A stretch of DNA of 64,000 nt. Origin: Corynebacterium tuscaniense (lineage in GTDB: Bacteria; Actinomycetota; Actinomycetes; Mycobacteriales; Mycobacteriaceae). Every line of letters begins with the position of its first letter. The first letter of the stretch is position 1. The notes under the pieces were generated by a model that was given only the letters and a program-made list of their open reading frames with translations, was not told the origin of the DNA and searched no databases. Positions 26,155 to 35,207 of the stretch are shown piece after piece. The translations under genes and the position numbers were made by a program. The stretch spans positions 38,516-102,515 of the forward strand of contig NZ_VXKH01000004.1 in the NCBI RefSeq assembly GCF_008693065.1, written 5' to 3'.

Positions 26155-27060
26155 TTAGTGGCGGTTGTTCACCAGACGTCCGACTTCGTATTTGAGCAGC
26201 TTCGTGCCTTCCTCCGCCATATCCTTAGTCGTTGTGGCCATGCGGGAAAGCTTGCGCGGGATTTTGTTCGCACCCAGTTCGGATAGCTGGTACTTAGCAA
26301 GGCGACCGAATTCATGGGTGAGATTGCGCAGCTGCGTGGAACGGCGCTCAAAGCCCCACTTGGACACCTCAATGAGGGAGTCCTTGGCAAAACTGGCGTC
26401 CAACTTGGACTCACCCAGGGTGCGGTCCGTGAAAGTGATGGGCACTTCGCGGACATCAAAGCCTTCCTGGTCCGCCTTATCGGCGATTTGCACCTGGAAG
26501 ATGTAGCCTTTGCGGGAAAGCTCATCGAAGTTAATGGACTCAAGAACTTCACGACGAAAGGCGCGGTAGCCAGCCGTCATATCCGCAACGTCAGTACCCA
26601 ATGCGAGCGACACGTACATGTTGCCAGCCTTGGACAGCAAGTAGCGGTTACGAGGCCAGTTCACGGCTTCACCGCCCTCGATGTAGCGGGAACCGATGAC
26701 AAGGTCCGCACCCGCATCAATAGCGGAAAGAAGGCGAGGGAATTCTTCCGGCGCGTGTGAACCATCCGCATCCATCTGACAGATGACCTGGTAATCGCGC
26801 TCCAAACCCCACTCAAAACCAGCAACGTAGGCTCCCAGCAGGCCAGTCTTCTCCTGGCGGTGCAGGACATGAACCTGCTTGTCAGCCGCTGCGATCTCAT
26901 CGGCCTTGACGCCGGTGCCGTCGGGCGAATTATCGTCAACAACAAGGATCTCCACTTCCGGCGTTGCTTCACGCACACGTCCGATGATGAGCGGAAGGTT
27001 TTCCAACTCGTTGTAGGTGGGGATGATCACCAGCGTTGAGTCACTGGGTTTACCAGCCAC
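26155..27060 (-). CDS. ppm1: Polyprenol monophosphomannose synthase
   Basis: 301 residues. A GT2-family glycosyltransferase domain has I-I-P-T-Y-N-E at the start, V-V-D-D-N-S-P-D-G-T-G and the metal-binding D-A-D in Q-M-D-A-D-G-S-H. The C-terminal 60 residues are a basic, non-transmembrane extension. It transfers mannose from GDP-mannose to polyprenyl phosphate, supplying donors for lipomannan, lipoarabinomannan and protein O-mannosylation. In C. glutamicum the synthase and the acyltransferase are separate adjacent genes, as here, while mycobacterial Ppm1 is a fusion. The gap to lnt is 9 bp. Confidence 0.93.
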   Translation of the reverse strand: MAGKPSDSTLVIIPTYNELENLPLIIGRVREATPEVEILVVDDNSPDGTGVKADEIAAADKQVHVLHRQEKTGLLGAYVAGFEWGLERDYQVICQMDADGSHAPEEFPRLLSAIDAGADLVIGSRYIEGGEAVNWPRNRYLLSKAGNMYVSLALGTDVADMTAGYRAFRREVLESINFDELSRKGYIFQVQIADKADQEGFDVREVPITFTDRTLGESKLDASFAKDSLIEVSKWGFERRSTQLRNLTHEFGRLAKYQLSELGANKIPRKLSRMATTTKDMAEEGTKLLKYEVGRLVNNRH

Positions 27061-27069
27061 GGTTTCTCC

Positions 27070-28665
27070 TTATTGTTGGGTACGGTGCAGCGCAAGCTGC
27101 TCATCGGTCAACTTTGAAGCATACCCCCGCCGAACCCGGAACAACGACGCGAGCATGATCACAAGCCCAAATCCTGCCAACAACCACTGAATAATCTGAC
27201 CGTAACGCACCGCGATAGTGACAGAATCACGCAGAGGCAACTGCTCAATTAGATGCGCCGGCTCAAAAATCTCGGTGTGCTGGGACACCGAACCGTCCGG
27301 CTGCACGATCGCGGACACACCCGAGGTGGCAGCCACAACCACTGCTCGGTCCGTCTCAATTGCCCGCAGCCGGCTCATTGCCAATTGCTGATAGGTCATG
27401 TCTGTGAACCCGAAGGTGGCGTTGTTGGTCGGTGTGGTGAGGATCTGCGCGCCCGCCATCACAGCATCACGATAAGCCATGTCAAACGCAACTTCGTAGC
27501 AGGTGGCCACACCAACCACGTAGCCGCCCATGTTCACGGCACCATTTCCTGTACCGGGCTTAAGATCCCCGGCTTGATCTACGTACGGGGAAAAACGTCG
27601 GAAGAAATCCCGCATGGGCATCCACTCACCGAACGGCTGCAGATACTTCTTGTGATGCTTATCCCCTGCCCCATCTACTGGGTCGAATACTACCGCCGTA
27701 TTACGGTCCCCAACGTTGTCCTTGGTCAGCGTGCCCACGAGCACCGGCGCTTGGACGTCTTCGACGGCCCCCATGATGAGATCCCGCGCTTGATCATCCC
27801 GGAATGGGTTCACATCCGAGGCGTTCTCCGGCCAGAACACTAGATCCGCGTGGCGGTTCTGTGAATGTAGTTCTGCAGCGAGCTCATGCGTACGTTGAAC
27901 ATGGTTGTCCAGCACTGCACGCCGCTGCGCGTTGAAATCCAGGCCCAAGCGCGGAACGTTGCCCTGAACTGCCGCAACTGTGACCTCGCCGGTCGTGTGG
28001 GAGTCCTTGTTCACATTCAATCCTGCGGCAGCCCCCGCCATCAGCGGGACAATGACCAGTGCACATGCGATCAATGCCTGTGATCGTGACTGCGATCGTC
28101 CGTGCTGCCCCTTACGGGGCAGCACGAGGACCCCGGTGGCAAGGGCACTGGCCACGAGAACTTCCGCGCAAGTGATCAGGGCCGGGCCACCGATCCACGA
28201 CAGGTTAGCCAGTGGTCCATTGATTTGCCCCCACGCCAATCGCACCCATGAAAAGCCGCCAAAGGGGAAGGAAGACAACGCGTATTCCACCGCCACGTAC
28301 ACAAAGGGGAATGCGATGAACCCGTATTTCATGCGCCCAAGCAGTGTGCCGAATATACCGGTGACAATCGAGTACAGCGCGCAAAAAATCGACAATGCCA
28401 CCCACGGCAACGCACCAACAAACTCGCCCACCCACGGCAAAAGTGGCAGGTACAAGCACAGTGCATAGACAAAGCCGCTCAACGCACCGAGTTTCACACT
28501 GGGCCCTGACGCCTTGCCCCAGGGCTGAAGTGCGGCCCACAACAAAGCGATTCCAGCAATACCCGCGAAGGAGTGCCCATGCGGTTCAAAGGAAAAATAC
28601 GTAAGCCCCCCGGCGAGCCCCGCGAGAACAACACGCAAGCAAGCGATCACCATAGGACGGTCCAT
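27070..28665 (-). CDS. lnt: Apolipoprotein N-acyltransferase (Lnt, also called Ppm2)
   Basis: 531 residues from an ATG at 28665 that overlaps the fxsA stop (TAATG), showing coupled translation. There are six or so TM segments in the N-terminal 220 residues, a nitrilase-type domain (about 225-480), then one more TM segment near the end. The catalytic Glu is in W-P-E-N-A, a Lys lies in the K-K-Y-L-Q-P-F-G-E-W block, and the Cys is in A-T-C-Y-E. It adds the third acyl chain to lipoproteins at the outer face of the membrane. Adjacent ppm1 matches the ppm operon of C. glutamicum, where both lipoprotein acylation and glycosylation depend on it. Confidence 0.93.
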   Translation of the reverse strand: MDRPMVIACLRVVLAGLAGGLTYFSFEPHGHSFAGIAGIALLWAALQPWGKASGPSVKLGALSGFVYALCLYLPLLPWVGEFVGALPWVALSIFCALYSIVTGIFGTLLGRMKYGFIAFPFVYVAVEYALSSFPFGGFSWVRLAWGQINGPLANLSWIGGPALITCAEVLVASALATGVLVLPRKGQHGRSQSRSQALIACALVIVPLMAGAAAGLNVNKDSHTTGEVTVAAVQGNVPRLGLDFNAQRRAVLDNHVQRTHELAAELHSQNRHADLVFWPENASDVNPFRDDQARDLIMGAVEDVQAPVLVGTLTKDNVGDRNTAVVFDPVDGAGDKHHKKYLQPFGEWMPMRDFFRRFSPYVDQAGDLKPGTGNGAVNMGGYVVGVATCYEVAFDMAYRDAVMAGAQILTTPTNNATFGFTDMTYQQLAMSRLRAIETDRAVVVAATSGVSAIVQPDGSVSQHTEIFEPAHLIEQLPLRDSVTIAVRYGQIIQWLLAGFGLVIMLASLFRVRRGYASKLTDEQLALHRTQQ

Positions 28666-29147
28666 TAGCGCGTATCCCCCGCTTCCCCGAAGTCCTCGGG
28701 GCGAGCGTCCTGGGACCACTGCTCAATCTCGTCGTGGTCAATGAACGATCCATACGTGGGTGAATACCCGCTCATAGGCGAAGAGCTGTAGAACTTCACC
28801 CCGAAATCCTCAATCTTCTTCTGCCAGCTACGAGCGAGCAACGCACGAATCAGCTCACGGGTCGGGCGGAAAACAAGCAAGACACCGCACATTGACGAGA
28901 TATAGCCTGGCACAACGGATAGCCCCAAACCGGCCGCAACGAGTGCCGTGCCGCCGGCAAATTGGCCCATGCTTGTGCTCCCCATCGACGCACGCTCGAC
29001 CTCAGAACGCAGAGCCAGACTGGCTGCCACTGCACCGAACGCCATCAGGATGAACAGACCAGCGAGCGCCCAACCCACACCGACGAGCTTGCTCACTCCC
29101 CAGAATGCAAGCGCTTCTATCAGGACGTAGATAGCAAAATAGGGCAT
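28665..29147 (-). CDS. fxsA: FxsA-family membrane protein
   Basis: 160 residues from an ATG at 29147 (GGTAG upstream); a longer frame to 29198 is possible but less likely. Two N-terminal TM segments (about 1-45) are followed by a polar loop (R-S-E-V-E-R), a third hydrophobic block and a cytoplasmic tail of about 65 residues. In E. coli, FxsA overproduction relieves exclusion of phage T7 by the F plasmid; its usual role is unknown. The gene sits upstream of lnt in the same order as in related actinobacteria. Confidence 0.85.
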   Translation of the reverse strand: MPYFAIYVLIEALAFWGVSKLVGVGWALAGLFILMAFGAVAASLALRSEVERASMGSTSMGQFAGGTALVAAGLGLSVVPGYISSMCGVLLVFRPTRELIRALLARSWQKKIEDFGVKFYSSSPMSGYSPTYGSFIDHDEIEQWSQDARPEDFGEAGDTR

Positions 29148-29167
29148 GCGGTGAACACTACCGCAGA

Positions 29168-30475
29168 CTAACTCTTTTGGAGCTGGCCGATCAACCACGT
29201 CACATCATCGTGCATCCAGATGAAAAACGGGATGAGGTGCTTGCCCACGTCGAAACGCAACAGCGGGAACAACCGGCGTGTCAGCAAGTCAATCCCCCAT
29301 TCGTCGGCAAGCTTTTTCGTGGAGGCATACGGGATGATGTCATCGTGAACACTTGCCCACAGGCGCGTGTGCACACGTGGCCGACGTGAACCCAATCGCA
29401 TGTTGTCCAACGCTTTACGGGTAGCAGGCAACGAGTCGATCACCTCAGACAATGAGCGCTTATCGACGATCCAGCTCGACGTGTCCTGGCGTGCTGAATG
29501 TGGCATGGCCCCCAGTACGCAACGTTTCCGGGCCAGCTCTAGGAGTTCCTGCGCCGTGTCTGTCAGCAGTGGAGCAAGCTCCGCTTCGATCTTTGGGTCC
29601 GTGGCCATTAACCCATCGAGTGCGTAGGGCAGAACGAACGAGGCCGTCTCTGACTCAACGTGATCCAGGATCGCGTCAAAGTCAGACGGCGGGGCTCCAC
29701 ACACCGCAGCCTTCGGTTGAATTTCCCCGGCGTACTCCGGCTCCTCCACAGCAGCTGCGACCGTGCCGCCGCCTTGGGAGAAACCGAAGAGTCCCAGGGA
29801 CTCACTCCCCACGCTGAGATGGTGTGCAGCCCGCACCGCGTCATAAAGCGCATGCGCCCCAGCGACGTGATTGCAGTACAGTTGTCTCCCTGATTCCGGA
29901 TCACGTGGATAGTCCGTCACCACCACGTGGCACCCCGCAGCCACGAACATGTTGATCGCGGGCTGCTCGTAGGCCGAAATGATATCGAGTGGCAGCTTGA
30001 TCGACGTGAATACCGACAGCGAGTGTGAGGGGTCACAGTGCGGTGCCGTGCCTTGCGTGCCTGGTGCATGTGCGATGACGGGGCGCGGACCACTGCCCTC
30101 CCTGGGATTATTCGAGCGAATCACCAGACCGGTAGCCAGCAGCGGACGGCCCTCCGCATCCGTCGTCGAGTATTCGATGCGCCATGCGGTACCCGAGTTC
30201 ATAGACGAGTTGAGGCCCATCACGCGAACCTCATCAGCGCGGATGAGCTCGCCGTTGGTCTGACCCGCTAGCCACTGCGGGTTAATGTCGGGTGCTTCCG
30301 GGTTCCGCCGGGGAGTTAGAAAGTCCAACATAAGCGGTAAAAGCGTACGGATGTACAACCCGTGCGTCCCTGATTTTCGTGTCTGCCTGCATCCCACGGC
30401 AACAACTGCGGCAACAGCCCCCAGAGCGCCCGCGATTACAGTGCGGCGAATAACGCGGTTCTTCTTCGTCGACAT
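29168..30475 (-). CDS. Secretory-lipase-family lipoprotein
   Basis: 435 residues from an ATG at 30475 with AAAGGAG 6 nt upstream. The N-terminus is K-K-N-R-V-I-R-R, a hydrophobic stretch, then the lipobox V-A-V-G-C, so it is a lipoprotein. The lipase (LIP) domain has the nucleophile elbow G-F-S-Q-G-G-G, a probable Asp in the D-D-I-I-P block and a late His. The family cleaves triacylglycerols or other esters; in lipid-dependent corynebacteria it would help to use host lipids, but the substrate is not shown. It is in the same direction as fxsA, lnt and ppm1, with a 20-bp gap. Confidence 0.85.
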   Translation of the reverse strand: MSTKKNRVIRRTVIAGALGAVAAVVAVGCRQTRKSGTHGLYIRTLLPLMLDFLTPRRNPEAPDINPQWLAGQTNGELIRADEVRVMGLNSSMNSGTAWRIEYSTTDAEGRPLLATGLVIRSNNPREGSGPRPVIAHAPGTQGTAPHCDPSHSLSVFTSIKLPLDIISAYEQPAINMFVAAGCHVVVTDYPRDPESGRQLYCNHVAGAHALYDAVRAAHHLSVGSESLGLFGFSQGGGTVAAAVEEPEYAGEIQPKAAVCGAPPSDFDAILDHVESETASFVLPYALDGLMATDPKIEAELAPLLTDTAQELLELARKRCVLGAMPHSARQDTSSWIVDKRSLSEVIDSLPATRKALDNMRLGSRRPRVHTRLWASVHDDIIPYASTKKLADEWGIDLLTRRLFPLLRFDVGKHLIPFFIWMHDDVTWLIGQLQKS

Positions 30476-30498
30476 CGTTGGCTCCTTTAACCTTGGGT

Positions 30499-31248
30499 TT
30501 AACGTGGCATGTGGCGCCAGATAGGCCGCGGCACACACCGCATGACCCACGCCAAGACCTGCAGTTGTCGCGGAATCCACACCGTACGGCTGCCTTCCTT
30601 CCGCACCGCGCCAACCACAGCATCAGCCACTTGATCCGGTGTCACGGACATGGGCGCGGGCTTCATGCCCTCGGTCATCGAGCCGATGACAAAGCCCGGC
30701 CGTGCCGTAATCAGCTTCAAGGGCCCACCATGCAACCGATCGGCCAACCCCTGGCAGAAAGCATCGAGCCCAGCTTTCGTCGAGCCGTACACGTAGTTCG
30801 CGCGCCGTGCCCGCCAGCCGGCGATGGAAGAGAAAGCGAAAATCTCGCCTGCCGCCATGACATCCGTAAGCACAGTGAGCATACTCACTTGTGCGACGTA
30901 ATCAATGGTGGCGATCTCCGCCGCGTGCGTTTCATCGTGCTCAGCGCGTTCCTGATCGCCCAAGATTCCAAAGGCCACAATTGCCGTGGTGATGGGTCCG
31001 CCTGCGCCGGCTTCTTCCACAACACTGCGATGCGAGGCAAGGTCCGTCGCCTCAAACCTCAGGGACTTTACCTGCGTGGCTCCTGCGCCGAGCAGTCTCT
31101 TTTCCACTTCCCCGAAGCGATCCGGGTTTCTCCCCGCCAGCACGACCTTTCGTCCAGCACACATCCGGACGGCAATCTCGCCCCCGATGTCACTGGTGGC
31201 GCCGAGGAGGAGAACCGTTCCGTCGTGTGGGCTGGCGTGGTGTGTCAT
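30499..31248 (-). CDS. Short-chain reductase, DprE2-like (decaprenyl-phospho-arabinose pathway paralogue)
   Basis: 249 residues. The cofactor site reads G-A-T-S-D-I-G, and the active-site Ser and Y-x-x-x-K appear in S-S-I-A-G-W and Y-G-S-T-K. W-R-A-R-R-A-N and the basic C-terminus with W-I-P match DprE2-type 2-ulose reductases, which make decaprenyl-phospho-arabinose for the arabinogalactan. C. glutamicum has a second, non-essential DprE2 paralogue (NCgl1429) near ppm1/lnt, and this is probably that gene. The start codon is near a 20-bp gap from the lipase gene on the same strand. Confidence 0.8.
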   Translation of the reverse strand: MTHHASPHDGTVLLLGATSDIGGEIAVRMCAGRKVVLAGRNPDRFGEVEKRLLGAGATQVKSLRFEATDLASHRSVVEEAGAGGPITTAIVAFGILGDQERAEHDETHAAEIATIDYVAQVSMLTVLTDVMAAGEIFAFSSIAGWRARRANYVYGSTKAGLDAFCQGLADRLHGGPLKLITARPGFVIGSMTEGMKPAPMSVTPDQVADAVVGAVRKEGSRTVWIPRQLQVLAWVMRCVPRPIWRHMPR

Positions 31249-31266
31249 GCCTGCCGATTATATGGA

Positions 31267-32379
31267 TCAGTGACTTTCACCGAGTAGGTTTTTCGGCGCC
31301 AGGTTCAATGGGCGGGCGCCATTTGCCTCAAGTACCACGATGTCCTCAATGCGCATGCCCCACTGGCCGTCGACGTAGATGCCCGGCTCGATGGAAAAGA
31401 CCATTCCTTCTTGCAGGACCGTGTCGCTGCCACTGACAAGGAAAGGCGGCTCGTGGAGGGCCAATCCGATGCCGTGTCCAAGACGGTGCGAGAAATTAAC
31501 GCCATAGCCCGCCTGGTTAATGCGTCCACGCGCCACTGCATCTAGTTCACCAGCGGTCATGCCGGGACGTGCCGTCGATAATGCTTCCAACTGCGCTGCC
31601 CGCAGCTCCTCATAGGCCGCGAGGACAGCACGGTCTGGCATGGACTCCACCGCGTAGGTACGCGTGCAATCGGAATGGTAGCCACTGGCCAGAGAACCAC
31701 CGATGTCCACCACCACGGGCTCACCCGACTGCAGCACCCGATCAGAGAAGTCATGGTGCGGGTTGGCACCGTTGGGGCCGGAGCCGACGATGACAAAGTC
31801 GACAGTGGCGTGTTCCTTCAGAATGAGCTGTGCAATCTCGTCGGCCACGTCACGTTCGGTGCTCCCCGCGACGAGGAGGTCCGGCACGGCAGCATGAACC
31901 GCGTCGATAGCATGCGCAGCCTTTTCCAGCTCGGCGATTTCCTCTGGTTCTTTCACCGCGAAGACATCGCTCAGCACATCATTGGCAAGAACCGTCTCCC
32001 CTATCTCCCCCGCCATCTGCAAACGCAGTACATGATCAGCAGTGAGCGAAGAACCCAATGCCACCGGGCGATCCGCAAGCACATTAGCGATGCGATCGTA
32101 TGGTTCGTTGCCATCGCGCCAGGTCTCCACCACGACACCGGGGATGTCACCTACCTCCGCCACAGCGGACGCATCAGTCGCCGGCGCGAAGAGTCGGGCA
32201 TAGCCCACGGGTGGCACGACCAAAGCAGTAAGCCTCTCGTGGGAGGTGGACCACGAGCCGGTGAGATACGCGAGCTCCGCGCCGGCACCGATGATGGCAC
32301 CGCTGAGACCTGAATCAGCAATGCGTTTCTGAAGGGTGCCTATCCGGCGGGCGTAGATATCAAGCATCATGCCCGCCAT
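31267..32379 (-). CDS. M24-family metallopeptidase (Xaa-Pro dipeptidase/aminopeptidase type)
   Basis: 370 residues from an ATG at 32379; ATGs at 32370 and 32367 are equally plausible and none has a good ribosome site. The creatinase-type N-domain is followed by the pita-bread domain. Its metal ligands are all there: Asp in V-V-D-I-G-G, Asp in H-S-D-C-T-R-T, His in G-H-G-I-G, Glu in S-I-E-P-G-I-Y and Glu in R-I-E-D. It removes N-terminal residues before proline or splits X-Pro dipeptides in the cytoplasm. It follows helY by 29 bp on the same strand. Confidence 0.9.
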   Translation of the reverse strand: MAGMMLDIYARRIGTLQKRIADSGLSGAIIGAGAELAYLTGSWSTSHERLTALVVPPVGYARLFAPATDASAVAEVGDIPGVVVETWRDGNEPYDRIANVLADRPVALGSSLTADHVLRLQMAGEIGETVLANDVLSDVFAVKEPEEIAELEKAAHAIDAVHAAVPDLLVAGSTERDVADEIAQLILKEHATVDFVIVGSGPNGANPHHDFSDRVLQSGEPVVVDIGGSLASGYHSDCTRTYAVESMPDRAVLAAYEELRAAQLEALSTARPGMTAGELDAVARGRINQAGYGVNFSHRLGHGIGLALHEPPFLVSGSDTVLQEGMVFSIEPGIYVDGQWGMRIEDIVVLEANGARPLNLAPKNLLGESH

Positions 32380-32408
32380 CGTAAAACGCTGACGCGTTGA
32401 AGGGCACG

Positions 32409-35183
32409 TTAGTTGCCAATAGCAACCACGCCACGACGAATCGCGTCGACTGCCTTGCGGGCATTCTGCTTGATCTCCTCGGAGTAGCCGGTGCGCACGA
32501 TCTGCTCCAATAGATCGATGACTTGGCGGCACCATCGGACAAAATCACCCGGGGTGAGCTCCGCACCCGATTCCGCGGCTGCCGCCAGCGCGTAGCCCAA
32601 AGGCGCGCCCGCGCACCACTGGTGGATGGACAAGGCAAAGCTGGGGTCCGGAATATTGGTCAGTGGCAGACGGTGGCGCTGCTCATCACTGGTCAGCTCC
32701 CCGTGGATCCGGTTGGTCGCGTTCATGGCATCCGCCATGCGGTCGGTCGCAGCCTCCGGGTACCCACCGGTTGTCTTGCGGTTCTCAAACACGCACATGG
32801 AGGCCACGCCAGCGAGTTCCGCCGGGTCGAGCTCATCCCAGATCCCGCGTTTGAGGCACTGCGCGACCAGCAAGTCGGACACGTTGTGGATGCGCGCGAG
32901 GCGCTCGCCCTCCTCGGTGACGGTTGGCTCGCCATCGATGATCTCCACATAATCCATCTCAGTGAGCAGCCCAATGATGCGCTCAAAGGTCTTGCCCAAG
33001 GTATCGGTCTGCGCGTTCACATTCGTTTGGGTTGCAGCCAAAGCGCATTCTTCGCGCACGATCTCCTCACCAATCCGGGCCAACCGCTCACGTTCCGCTG
33101 GGGGCCAGGAGTGGACGGGGTGGCTACGGATTGCGTCTCGAAGCTCAATCATGCGTTTCGACGGCCGCACCCGCGCCTGCGCCTTCAGCTTCTTTGGCGC
33201 CTTGAAGCGACCGCGGTTGAGCTCTTGGACAACCTTGCGGGTGTGTTTGCGTGGCTTGTGCGCGATATCGCGTGGCACCTTGATCGAGCCGACGACAACC
33301 GGTGCGTTAGCAAAGGCCGCGGCATCAATACGGCCGGACCAGCCCCGTTCCGTGGTGATCCACGGCCGCGGATCGTCTTTCCGTCCAGCAGGCGCAACCA
33401 CGGCGGCGAGCTCTGGACGGCGCTTCGACGGTAATGCGATGACATCACCAATCTGAAGGCGCCCGAGCACGCGTTGAACCTCCTTGTTGCGCTCTGTCAA
33501 GGAGTTCTTCTTGGAACGCTTCTCCTCCTCGGAAAGATCGCGCCGCAAGCGGGTGTACTCGACGAGCTCGGCTGCATAATCATCGCTTTCATCGAAACCG
33601 AGCTCTGCGATCTCCGCGTTGAGTGTGGTGCGGAGTGACTCGATCTTGTTCCTCTTCCGTTCGATGTTGCGGACTTCACCGACGACACTGCGGTCAGTCT
33701 GGAACTGCGCAAACGATTTCTCAATCAGTCGGATCGAGGCCTCAAAGCCATTCATCTGCAGCATGTTGATGGCCATGTTGTAGCCCGGCGTGAACAGTGA
33801 GATCAGCGGGTACGTGCGCGTCGATGCAAGGCCTGCCACCGCGCGCGGGTCCATCGCGGGCGACCACTGCACCACCGCGTTACCAATCGTGTCAATGCCA
33901 CGACGGCCCGCACGACCGGTGAGCTGCGTGTACTGGCCGGGTGTCAGATCAACGTGTGCATCGCCGTTGAATTTGACCAGCTTCTCCAAGACCACGGTGC
34001 GCGCTGGCATGTTGATGCCCAGCGCCAAGGTCTCCGTGGCAAAGACAACACGCACGAGCCCCTGCACGAAAAGCTTTTCGACGATGTGTTTAAACGCCGG
34101 CAACAACCCCGCATGGTGCGCGGCGAAACCCCTTGACCACGCTGTGCGCAGCTGGCGGAAGTTGAGAACCTCAAGGTCCTCTTCCGGGATTCCCTCGACT
34201 CCTTCATCCGTAATTTGCTTGATCAGTTCTGCTTCCTCCGGAGTGGTCAGTTCCTTACGCGAGCGCAGGCATTGGAAAAGAGCGCCGTCACAACCCGCGC
34301 GGGAGAAGATGAACACGATGGCAGGCAGCATGTCCCGGCCTTTGAGGGACTCCACGACCTCCGGCCTCCCAACAGGGCGGACACGATCCTGTGGTCGCTG
34401 GTAACCACTGCGGCCACCACCACCGGAACGGGAACGGAAACCGCGCCCCTCACGGAAATCTTCACGGCCTTCATTGGCGGCACCGGATTCAAGGCGCTCA
34501 ATCGTGCGCTCCAGATCCTTGTTCACCTGCCCGTCGGTGCCTGGTTCAAACAGCGGGAGGATCTTGCGTTGCACCATCATGAACTGATTGAGCGGCACGG
34601 GGCGCTTCTCCGAGACGATCACTGCCGTGTCCCCACGGACCTCACCCAACCATTCGCCGAATTCCTCCGAGTTGGACACCGTGGCAGACAAACCAATGAT
34701 GCGAACGGATTCATCGAGGTTCAGGATGATCTCTTCCCACACCGCTCCCCTATCGCGGTCCGCCAGGTAGTGGATCTCATCCATCACCACGTGCGAAAGA
34801 CGATCAAGCGCCGGCGATTCGGCATAGATCATGTTGCGCAAGACTTCCGTGGTCATGACCACGATCTCAGCATTGCCGTTGATGCTTGTATCGCCGGTGA
34901 GAAGACCCACTGCATCTTCGCCATGCTCATCGACGAGGTCGTGGTACTTCTGGTTGCTCAGCGCCTTAATCGGCGTGGTGTAAAAACACTTTGTCCCTCT
35001 TGAGAGGGCCAAAGAAACTGCGAATTCACCGACAACGGTTTTGCCCGAGCCCGTCGGGGCGCACACGAGCACCCCACGATCATCTTCTACTGCTTGGCAG
35101 GCCTCCACCTGAAAATCATCGAGGGGGAAGCTCTTGGTGGCACGAAACTCGTCAAGATGCGAAGAAAATGGGCCAGATTCCAT
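32409..35183 (-). CDS. helY: DEAD/DExH-box superfamily II helicase HelY (Mtr4/Ski2-like)
   Basis: 924 residues from an ATG at 35183, preceded by GGTGGAGGG; a GTG three codons earlier is possible. Motif I is A-P-T-G-S-G-K-T, motif II D-E-I-H, then S-A-T-V and, in the second domain, Q-L-T-G-R-A-G-R-R-G. A C-terminal DSHCT-type region follows. Between the two core domains lies an insertion rich in Arg and Gly (34380-34460, with R-S-G-G-G-G-R). The family unwinds RNA for decay or processing. It is fixed next to tatC in actinobacteria. Confidence 0.9.
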   Translation of the reverse strand: MESGPFSSHLDEFRATKSFPLDDFQVEACQAVEDDRGVLVCAPTGSGKTVVGEFAVSLALSRGTKCFYTTPIKALSNQKYHDLVDEHGEDAVGLLTGDTSINGNAEIVVMTTEVLRNMIYAESPALDRLSHVVMDEIHYLADRDRGAVWEEIILNLDESVRIIGLSATVSNSEEFGEWLGEVRGDTAVIVSEKRPVPLNQFMMVQRKILPLFEPGTDGQVNKDLERTIERLESGAANEGREDFREGRGFRSRSGGGGRSGYQRPQDRVRPVGRPEVVESLKGRDMLPAIVFIFSRAGCDGALFQCLRSRKELTTPEEAELIKQITDEGVEGIPEEDLEVLNFRQLRTAWSRGFAAHHAGLLPAFKHIVEKLFVQGLVRVVFATETLALGINMPARTVVLEKLVKFNGDAHVDLTPGQYTQLTGRAGRRGIDTIGNAVVQWSPAMDPRAVAGLASTRTYPLISLFTPGYNMAINMLQMNGFEASIRLIEKSFAQFQTDRSVVGEVRNIERKRNKIESLRTTLNAEIAELGFDESDDYAAELVEYTRLRRDLSEEEKRSKKNSLTERNKEVQRVLGRLQIGDVIALPSKRRPELAAVVAPAGRKDDPRPWITTERGWSGRIDAAAFANAPVVVGSIKVPRDIAHKPRKHTRKVVQELNRGRFKAPKKLKAQARVRPSKRMIELRDAIRSHPVHSWPPAERERLARIGEEIVREECALAATQTNVNAQTDTLGKTFERIIGLLTEMDYVEIIDGEPTVTEEGERLARIHNVSDLLVAQCLKRGIWDELDPAELAGVASMCVFENRKTTGGYPEAATDRMADAMNATNRIHGELTSDEQRHRLPLTNIPDPSFALSIHQWCAGAPLGYALAAAAESGAELTPGDFVRWCRQVIDLLEQIVRTGYSEEIKQNARKAVDAIRRGVVAIGN

Positions 35184-35207
35184 GCCCTCCACCCTACGTG
35201 GTAGTGG

